Assembly: GCA_002344965.1 (NCBI GenBank)
Contig: DDUU01000002.1
Coordinates: forward strand, 1-29,844
Source of the DNA: Candidatus Tepidiaquacellales bacterium UBA2330
GTDB lineage: Bacteria; Bacteroidota; Ignavibacteria; Tepidaquicellales; Tepidaquicellaceae
Direction: 5' to 3'
Length of the DNA: 29,844 nt
The position numbers were made by a program, and so were the translations under genes. This document shows positions 24,704-29,844 of this stretch, in pieces (position 1 is the first letter of the stretch; every line of letters starts with the position of its first letter). Below the pieces are notes generated by a model, which was given only the letters and a program-made list of their open reading frames with translations, was not told the DNA's origin and ran no database searches.

Positions 24704-25600
24704 TCAATAAATTATTTTAGCATTGATCAGATCGCTGTATATGTTTTCCGGCAGCAGTTCACCGTCAAATGATCTTACATACATAAGATGCAGATGTGTC
24801 GGGGATCTCGAAGGAAAAGCGTTCTTTCCTGTTCTGCCCATTGTGCCGAGCGGTTTACCCGGACTTACGTAATCACCGACATCTACAAACACATCTTCCA
24901 GGTGTGCATAATAAAATAATCCGTTTGTATAATTATCATACACATATACAATGTTACCTCCTTTAATATCCATGTTTTCAGTTGTCCAGTTTTTTCTTGT
25001 TTCAATGACAATTCCGCCTGTCATTGAAAGAATCTCCACAGGCAGACCTGTATTATCATCCCTGGAATCCTGATCCCTGTCATTAATAAAAATATCATGA
25101 GCCGGATGACCTCCCGTGCTTCCGTCAAAGAAATCAAATCCGCCGACAATGTATCCGCTTCCGTTTCTGCCGCCAATTGCGGACGGTCCGTAACCTCTTA
25201 CAGGAAAGACCCATTCTTCATCAGTATATTTTCTTATTATGCCGGCTTCAATTCTCCCGTTTAAAAAATCCCAGAGCTGATTTGTAAAAACATACAAGGA
25301 ATCAATTGCATCCTGACGGTTTAGATTTTGTTTTCTGATATCATTAATTATAACACCCCATCTTGCTGCAATCCTGTCCGGTTTTCCGTAGAAATTCTCA
25401 TCCGCTTTAAGTTCTCTGATCTTCATTGAAACAGACAACAAAGAAACATTTATCTTCCTGGATTTTTCAGACTTTGTTTTCTCTGTTTTTGATTTATCGG
25501 ATTTCTTTTTCTTCGGGCTTTTATCCCCGGCATAAATTTCTCCGGCGGTAATAAAATTAACTGTTAAAACAAATAATATTACAGAGATAAAATTTCTCAG
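24704..25600 (-). CDS. Secreted M23-family metallopeptidase, probable non-AUG start
   Basis: The M23 domain (LytM type) is clear, with the metal-binding motif HPAHD (H-x3-D) and the HLH motif (SPTHLHLMYV); an extra His is in YYAHLED. Such enzymes cut peptide cross-links of peptidoglycan in the periplasm. The first standard start is TTG at 25441 (245 residues), but that product would have no export signal. The same frame stays open upstream and encodes, from CTG at 25600 (or ATT at 25603), a good signal peptide: LRN, then the hydrophobic run FISVILFVLTVNFITAG, cleavage near IYA/GD. A lysine-rich linker follows (KSPKKKKSDKSKTEKTK). From CTG the protein is 298 residues. No ATG, GTG or TTG exists upstream before the TAG that ends the lipoprotein gene, 37 nt away. 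Exact start uncertain; family assignment is secure. Confidence 0.8.
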   Translation of the reverse strand: MRNFISVILFVLTVNFITAGEIYAGDKSPKKKKSDKSKTEKTKSEKSRKINVSLLSVSMKIRELKADENFYGKPDRIAARWGVIINDIRKQNLNRQDAIDSLYVFTNQLWDFLNGRIEAGIIRKYTDEEWVFPVRGYGPSAIGGRNGSGYIVGGFDFFDGSTGGHPAHDIFINDRDQDSRDDNTGLPVEILSMTGGIVIETRKNWTTENMDIKGGNIVYVYDNYTNGLFYYAHLEDVFVDVGDYVSPGKPLGTMGRTGKNAFPSRSPTHLHLMYVRSFDGELLPENIYSDLINAKIIY

Positions 25601-25636
25601 AATGTATAATTTAAATTCTAATATTAAAATTATTTT

Positions 25637-26062
25637 CTACTTGTCAATAATTTCAATTTCATTGGAAACGATAACCGTACCGTCCGGTTTAAGCGCACTT
25701 ACTTTATATTTCCCCGGATTCTCAAACTTTACATTCTCGAAATATATGTAATCCATATCCGAATCAGTATCAAAAGGAAAAGTTTCCACTACATTTCCTG
25801 TGCTGATGTCAGTAACATTAATGTTTACTGATCTGACGCCGAGTTTTGTCTTGGTCGGTCTGAGGTCCACCATTACTGTCAGATTACCCTCTGTGTATTT
25901 ATTGCTTTCCCCCTTACAGTTATCAGTAGAAGAGTCATACTCTTCACAGAAATATAATTTGTTTCCGCTTACGGATTCCGTTAGATTTTTCAGCTTACCG
26001 CATCCGAAGATTAAGATAATAAAAACAAACAGCGCTGATACAGATTTGTAATAATTTTTCAT
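25637..26062 (-). CDS. Probable lipoprotein
   Basis: A 141-residue protein if it begins at the ATG at 26062, which puts MKNYYKSVSA in front of the hydrophobic stretch LFVFIILIFG and a lipobox ending in Cys21. A start nine codons upstream (26089) is also open but would place nine extra residues before the signal. After the Cys comes a polar region with two further cysteines (FCEEYDSSTDNCKG) that could pair, then a beta-rich domain (GNLTVMVDLRP, LGVRSVNINVTD, GKYKVSALKPDG, VSNEIEIID) like an Ig/DUF-type fold; the pattern resembles secreted proteins in which a modifier of a bound subunit carries 'PGKYKV'. No family was recognised. It is the first gene of a probable operon with M23 and guaB and shares the M23 frame. 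Confidence 0.75.
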   Translation of the reverse strand: MKNYYKSVSALFVFIILIFGCGKLKNLTESVSGNKLYFCEEYDSSTDNCKGESNKYTEGNLTVMVDLRPTKTKLGVRSVNINVTDISTGNVVETFPFDTDSDMDYIYFENVKFENPGKYKVSALKPDGTVIVSNEIEIIDK

Positions 26063-26224
26063 ATATGTATTTTTTGTAAATTTACCCAATACTATTTTTA
26101 TATTCCATTGAAATATAAAATAGAATTGACAAAAACCTGATTTTTAAATTTTCTTTTGTATTAAAGTCGAATCAGAGATAATTCTTTAAAAGTATAAACC
26201 TTTTAAAATTTAAATTTTAATTTA

Positions 26225-26240
26225 AAACCGTATACGGTTA
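26225..26240 (-). terminator. Weak terminator candidate
   Basis: The 14-bp palindrome AACCGTATACGGTT (26226-26239) can form a 5-bp stem with a TATA loop just downstream of the small helical protein gene; on the minus strand four T residues follow. Short stem, so only tentative. Confidence 0.4.
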
Positions 26241-26246
26241 TAATTC

Positions 26247-26450
26247 TTAAAGACCTAACTTATCCTTTAATCCTTTTGCCATATCGGCAAGTCCTCCGCC
26301 GCTTTTGCCTTCAAGAAAATTGCTGACCTGATCGCCAAGACCTGCGGGCAGCTTATCTTTCACAAAACCGCCGATCGTTTCAATTGCTGATTTTGCCTGT
26401 TCTGCTGTGATTCCGGCTTTCTCCGAAACCAATTTTATTAAATCGTCCAA
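26247..26450 (-). CDS. Small helical protein (DUF937/DUF2267-like), TTG start
   Basis: A 67-residue acidic-basic helical protein: ITAEQAKSAIETIGGFVKDK (an EF-like helical pair) then LPAGLGDQVSNFLEG, a Gly-rich bend (KSGGG) and MAKGLKDKLGL. This is the pattern of DUF937/DUF2267-type small proteins, whose role is unknown. The start codon is TTG at 26450; no in-frame ATG lies upstream before a stop. An AAGGA motif 7 nt before it acts as a likely ribosome-binding site, which decides the start. The gene lies 38 bp after the HerA-like ATPase gene and is probably its operon partner. Confidence 0.75.
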   Translation of the reverse strand: MDDLIKLVSEKAGITAEQAKSAIETIGGFVKDKLPAGLGDQVSNFLEGKSGGGLADMAKGLKDKLGL

Positions 26451-26488
26451 CTTACTTTCCTTTCTGTTTTATTTTAGAAAACAAATTT

Positions 26489-28033
26489 TTAAAACCATCC
26501 TGATTTTTTCTTTGAAGAGCTTCCTCCGATCCCGAGAACTCCCAGAAATCCTCTTGTGATCTCTCTTGCAATTGTCCTACCAACCTGTCTTGCCGTTGTG
26601 CTGGTCAGAACTTTTTCAACCGTACTTTTCTCTTCTTTGACTTTGCCTTTTGCATGCTCCTCATTTATTTCTTGAGCCGGCGGAGCATTAAGTTTTGCTG
26701 TCAGCAATTCATATGCGCTCTCCCTGTCAATTACTTCATTATATTTTTTTGCAAGATCAGACCTGTTAACAATTTCATCCTGTTCGGCGTCTGTAAGTAT
26801 ATCCATTCGCGATGCCGGCGCGCAAAGAAGCGCAGCGGTGATTGGAGTCGGCGTGCCTTTCTCACTCAGCACTGTTACGGCTGCTTCACCTATTCCCATT
26901 GAAGTCAGAAGATCTTCCACATTATAAAATTCCGACATAGGATAATTCTGGGAGATCAGTTTTATCTGCTTTCTGTCTTTTGCGGTAAAAGCTCTCAGAG
27001 AATGCTGTACTTTCATCCCGAGCTGACTCAGCACGGATTCCGGAATATCAGTAGGATTTTGCGTGCAGAAAAATACGCCGACGCCTTTTGATCTGATAAG
27101 TTTTATAATTGTTTCGATCTGCTCAAGTAATTCTTTTGAGGCTTCCTGAAATATCAAATGCGCTTCATCGATGAAAATAACAAGCTTCGGCTGATCCGGA
27201 TCGCCTTCTTCAGGAAAGTTATTGTAAATCTCAACAAGTAAACATAGTAAAAAAGTGGAGAAGAGTTTTGGTTTATTCTGAATGTCAGCCAGTCTGATAA
27301 CGGAGATCTGACCTTTTCCTTCATCGTTTATTTTTACTAGGTCATCTACTTCAAAAGATTTTTCCCCGAAGAAAAGATCTGCGTCATTCTCAAGCTCAAT
27401 TACTTTTCTTAACATTGTACCGACAGACGCAGGAGAGATCTTGCCGTATTCTTTTTCAATATCTTCCTTACCTTCATTTGAAATATACTGAAGTATTTTT
27501 TTAAAGTCTTTCAGATCCAATAAAGGAAGCGAATGGTCATCGCAGTATTTAAAAATTACTGATACTATGCCGGACTGCGTCTCATTTAGCTCAAGTATTT
27601 TAGAGAAAAGCACCGGACCAAATTCGGATACTGTAGCTCTGAGTTTAGCGCCTTTTTCGTTTGAAATGGTCAGAAGCTCAACCGGATATGCGGAAGGAAT
27701 ATACTCCAGTCCGATTTTATTATGACGTTCTGTAATTTTTTCATTCGCAACGCCCGCTGCGGCAAGTCCGCTCAGATCGCCTTTAATATCCATAAGCAGA
27801 ACTGAAACGCTTTTTGACGAAAGACCTTCGGCAATAAGCTGAAGAGTTTTTGTCTTACCGGTACCGGTCGCTCCCGCGATCAGTCCGTGCCTGTTCATGG
27901 TTTTTAAAGGCAGTTTGATAAATACACCGGGAAGATTCTCTCCGTTGTATATTGCGCCGCCGAGCGTTATGCTCTCCCCTTTGAAATTATATCCCTCATT
28001 TACATTTGCAATAAACTTTTCCTTTTGATCCAT
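26489..28033 (-). CDS. HerA-like (DUF853/YjgR) ATPase
   Basis: A 514-residue P-loop ATPase of the FtsK/HerA superfamily. Walker A is GATGTGKT (54-61), the Walker B region is KLVIFIDEAHLIF (283-295) with Asp289-Glu290, and a sensor-type polar motif is TQNPTDIP (324-331). The DIKGDLSGLA segment (82-91) after strand 2 and the C-terminal ARQVGRTIAREITRG region (about 480-494) match the DUF853/YjgR group rather than true HerA, which pairs with NurA. No NurA gene is next to it. The extreme C-terminus is a Gly-rich then Lys-rich tail (SSSKKKSGWF). Known members are uncharacterised helicase- or translocase-like ATPases. The gene is followed after 38 bp by a small helical protein gene. The 148-bp gap upstream is A+T-rich with no sure promoter. 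Confidence 0.92.
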   Translation of the reverse strand: MDQKEKFIANVNEGYNFKGESITLGGAIYNGENLPGVFIKLPLKTMNRHGLIAGATGTGKTKTLQLIAEGLSSKSVSVLLMDIKGDLSGLAAAGVANEKITERHNKIGLEYIPSAYPVELLTISNEKGAKLRATVSEFGPVLFSKILELNETQSGIVSVIFKYCDDHSLPLLDLKDFKKILQYISNEGKEDIEKEYGKISPASVGTMLRKVIELENDADLFFGEKSFEVDDLVKINDEGKGQISVIRLADIQNKPKLFSTFLLCLLVEIYNNFPEEGDPDQPKLVIFIDEAHLIFQEASKELLEQIETIIKLIRSKGVGVFFCTQNPTDIPESVLSQLGMKVQHSLRAFTAKDRKQIKLISQNYPMSEFYNVEDLLTSMGIGEAAVTVLSEKGTPTPITAALLCAPASRMDILTDAEQDEIVNRSDLAKKYNEVIDRESAYELLTAKLNAPPAQEINEEHAKGKVKEEKSTVEKVLTSTTARQVGRTIAREITRGFLGVLGIGGSSSKKKSGWF

Positions 28034-28181
28034 TAATCAGAATTAAAATGTAGATTAAGTAAATATTATATTTCAAACTACAAAAATTTAGTGTTTATTT
28101 ACACCTAAATAATTCTGTATAAACTGAATTTAATTTAAACACTTCAAAATAATTTAAAAATATCAAATCTAAATTTTAAAA

Positions 28182-28910
28182 TTAATCTCTCGCCATTGCC
28201 AGCGAGCAGCTCATTATCTCACCTGCTCCATTTAACTTAAGAATTTTTACTGCTTCATTAATTGTCGATCCGGTGGTTATCACATCATCTAATATAATTA
28301 TATTCTTTCCGTAAATTTCCGCTTGATATTTACTGTTTATTTCAAAAGCGTTTTCGATGTTTAATTTTCTGCGGTGTTTATTTAATCTGGTCTGCGAAGA
28401 TGTATTTTTTACTCTGAGCAAAAGATCTTCATATATCATAATTCCGGTAATATTGCTCATACCCTTTCCGATGAGTTCCGACTGATTAAATCCTCTTTCT
28501 CTGAATCTTGACCTGTGAAGAGGGACAGGCGCAATACAATAAAAGTTTTTAATATCATCTCCCGTAAAATTCCTGAGAAATTCCAGTCCGAGTATCTCAC
28601 CCATATAGCCCGCGAGTTTTCTCATACCTCCGTATTTTATGCTGTAAATAATTTTTGAAAATTCATCTCCTTCGTAAAATGCAAACAGACTGAATGAATA
28701 TTCTGATTTTACTTTATTTATAAGATCGGTTTTATCTTTATCCGATATTCTGCTGAGCAGACTGAAGTTCTCATCTTTTATGAATTTGTTTGAATTCATT
28801 TCATCAATAGTTTCAGATGTGAGTACACATGCAGTAGGATAAACAAAATCCAGTATGCTGTGATAAAGTATATTCACTTTCCGGAATGTTTTTTTAATAA
28901 TGTCATTCAT
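28182..28910 (-). CDS. ComF family phosphoribosyltransferase-like protein
   Basis: A 242-residue protein when started at the ATG at 28910; an in-frame TTG at 28946 would add 12 residues. Conserved ComF features are LDFVYPTAC near the N-terminus, IKYGGMRKLAGYMG, PVPLHRSRFRERGFNQSE and the PRPP-binding IIILDDVITTGST (type I phosphoribosyltransferase motif). ComF proteins are needed for natural competence in several bacteria and may be general DNA-metabolism factors. The N-terminal Cys4 zinc finger is incomplete: only Cys40 (numbered from the TTG) remains of the usual pair near CxxC, and no second pair is seen. It is separate from its neighbours, with gaps of about 150 and 250 bp. Confidence 0.9.
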   Translation of the reverse strand: MNDIIKKTFRKVNILYHSILDFVYPTACVLTSETIDEMNSNKFIKDENFSLLSRISDKDKTDLINKVKSEYSFSLFAFYEGDEFSKIIYSIKYGGMRKLAGYMGEILGLEFLRNFTGDDIKNFYCIAPVPLHRSRFRERGFNQSELIGKGMSNITGIMIYEDLLLRVKNTSSQTRLNKHRRKLNIENAFEINSKYQAEIYGKNIIILDDVITTGSTINEAVKILKLNGAGEIMSCSLAMARD

Positions 28911-28985
28911 AGCAAACAAATTATTCAGTTTGATTGAATTAAGCAAAATTAATTTTCTCAGTCTGTGAAATTTAATTTTTAAGTA

Positions 28986-29020
28986 ATAAAAAATGACCGT
29001 TTATTTTAATCAACGGTCAT
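28986..29020 (-). terminator. Rho-independent terminator of the 29160 gene
   Basis: ATGACCGTT (28993-29001) pairs perfectly with AACGGTCAT (29012-29020) around a 10-nt loop; a T run follows on the minus strand (A run at 28988-28993 on plus). It is oriented to end the minus-strand transcript from the T9SS cargo gene. Confidence 0.8.
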
Positions 29021-29022
29021 AT

Positions 29023-29132
29023 AAACTCGAAACTCGAAAATTGAAACTTGTAACTTGAATTTGATTTGATTTCCGGAAAGAGCACTCGGGAATTACCGGT
29101 TAGAAAACCGTAATTTGAAAACTCGAAACTGC
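29023..29132. repeat. AAACTYG heptamer repeats, two blocks
   Basis: Block 1 has five in-register 7-mers, AAACTCG, AAACTCG, AAAATTG, AAACTTG, TAACTTG (29023-29057), then degenerate AATTTG and ATTTG. Block 2 has AAACTCG (29119-29125) and AAACTGC. Between them is unrelated DNA with the inverted motif ACCGGTTAGAAAACCG. This forms the 3' end region of the gene at 29160. Confidence 0.8.
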
Positions 29133-29159
29133 ACTTTATTAGTCAGTTGGAATTTATAA

Positions 29160-29844
29160 TTACTTGAGTAAAGTCATCCTCTTCGTCTGAGTAAATCCGC
29201 CTGCCCGTATTGTATAATAATAAATTCCGCTCGACAGATCTGCGCCGCTGAATCCGGTTATGTATCTGCCGGCTTCCCTGTATTCATTTATCAGCGTATA
29301 AACTTCCTTTCCTAGTATGTCATATAGCTTTAATGTAACTAAGCTTCCGAAAGGCAGATCGTATCTTATGTTCGTTTCGGGATTGAAGGGATTAGGATAG
29401 TTTTGTGAGAGGGAATATTCTAAAGGCAGCTCCGTTTCGCTTTCGCCGGTTTCATTAGATGCGTTTCTGTTTCCAGAGCCGGCTTCAAGACTGCCTCCGC
29501 GGGTATTTACAAAATCAGACAGCACTGAAACGTCGTCATATTTATCCACTGCCTGAACTCTGTAACGAACCGGATATTCTATGCAGTAATTCGGCGGAGC
29601 GCATATTTCCGTATTGCAGATTGAAATCAGCTCTTCATCCGTATATGCCGCGTCTGCGTTTTTATTAATGTCAACAGTTGCTATGAGGTCATAATAGTTT
29701 TCCGAATAAGCCATTGCGTCATCCGGAACGTAGCTCATGTCAATTGCCGAGCTTCTATAGATTTTATATCTCTTGAATAGTCCTTCTTCGCCGGATAATG
29801 TTCTTTCCATATCCGGCTCCGTATTATGATTCCATTTCAGCTTA
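29160..29844 (-). CDS. T9SS cargo, 3' part (gene continues beyond the window)
   Basis: The frame is open from the window edge, so this is only the C-terminal part of a larger protein; the ATG at 29810 is internal. At the edge the residues KLKWNHNTEPDM and further FKRYKIYRSS, then YRVQAVDKYDDVS, show a FnIII-like domain with two cysteines plus CAPPNYC, possibly paired. Downstream, SQNYPNPFNPETNIRYDLP, LGKEVYTLIN, SSGIYYYTI and the end MTLLK form a complete T9SS type A sorting domain of about 83 residues. The product is therefore exported and probably surface-attached. Its main domain lies outside the window. A terminator follows at 28986-29020. Confidence 0.9.
   Translation of the reverse strand, partial: KLKWNHNTEPDMERTLSGEEGLFKRYKIYRSSAIDMSYVPDDAMAYSENYYDLIATVDINKNADAAYTDEELISICNTEICAPPNYCIEYPVRYRVQAVDKYDDVSVLSDFVNTRGGSLEAGSGNRNASNETGESETELPLEYSLSQNYPNPFNPETNIRYDLPFGSLVTLKLYDILGKEVYTLINEYREAGRYITGFSGADLSSGIYYYTIRAGGFTQTKRMTLLK

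Noticed and set aside
25601..25636. Frameshift separating the lipoprotein and M23 genes
   Set aside because: The M23 frame is the same as the lipoprotein frame and is divided by a single TAG; the second signal peptide indicates two separate genes.
26489..28033. HerA-NurA anti-phage or DNA end-processing system
   Set aside because: The ATPase belongs to the DUF853/YjgR group and no NurA nuclease or Sir2 partner is next to it.
1..29844. Mobile element or prophage
   Set aside because: No transposase, integrase, terminal inverted repeats or phage structural genes were seen.

Overview
This A+T-rich window most likely comes from a free-living Bacteroidota/Ignavibacteria-type bacterium. The strongest clue is the repeated C-terminal sorting domain of the type IX secretion system (T9SS). 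It has the motifs NYPNPFNPxT, LGKEV and SSGIYFY and ends in LLK or LIK, and it is seen at 925-2016, 6839-8083, 8346-11471 and 29160-29844. Other clues are TTTG/TAnnTTTG-like promoters and few Shine-Dalgarno sites. No tRNA, rRNA, CRISPR array, transposase or phage gene was seen.

Layout. Positions 32-367 are a degenerate 9-bp tandem array followed by a terminator. A small membrane protein follows (504-788, minus). From 925 to 20778 lies a block of eight large exported proteins, interrupted by one cytoplasmic helical protein (11561-13018, minus). The exported proteins are a cohesin-like/FnIII protein, a PQQ-type sugar dehydrogenase, four Asp-box (BNR/YCF48) beta-propeller proteins, a parallel beta-helix protein and a lamin-tail protein. 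From 20907 the content becomes housekeeping and envelope maintenance: an NlpC/P60 hydrolase, a Bax-inhibitor-1 protein, a DinB-like protein, IMP dehydrogenase (guaB), an M23 peptidase, a lipoprotein, a small helical protein, a HerA-like ATPase and a ComF phosphoribosyltransferase. The window ends inside another T9SS cargo.

The secreted proteins fall into two C-terminal classes. Some carry the classical T9SS type A domain. Four others (ending at 2067, 6778, 15710 and 19007) share a different module of about 175 residues: a beta-sandwich with the signatures IEGxY, DTVxVYL and YYIxVKHRN, then a dockerin-like pair of calcium loops (DxNxDGxIDxxD), then an end at proline. The neighbouring gene at 925-2016 joins a cohesin-like domain to a classical T9SS anchor. 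This suggests, without proving it, a surface assembly in which T9SS-anchored cohesin-like domains hold dockerin-like cargo.

Other points of note: (1) two distant secreted-protein genes (8346 and 13191) share the same three-part promoter-like element with identical spacing; (2) several intergenic gaps contain short-period arrays of different unit sequence, one running in register up to a start codon; (3) the M23 peptidase reading frame includes an intact signal peptide and lysine-rich linker upstream of its first standard start, with no ATG available. Operon structure is clearest on the minus strand at 22713-26062 (lipoprotein, M23, guaB, DinB; guaB starts 1 nt after the M23 stop) and at 26247-28033 (HerA-like ATPase and small helical protein).
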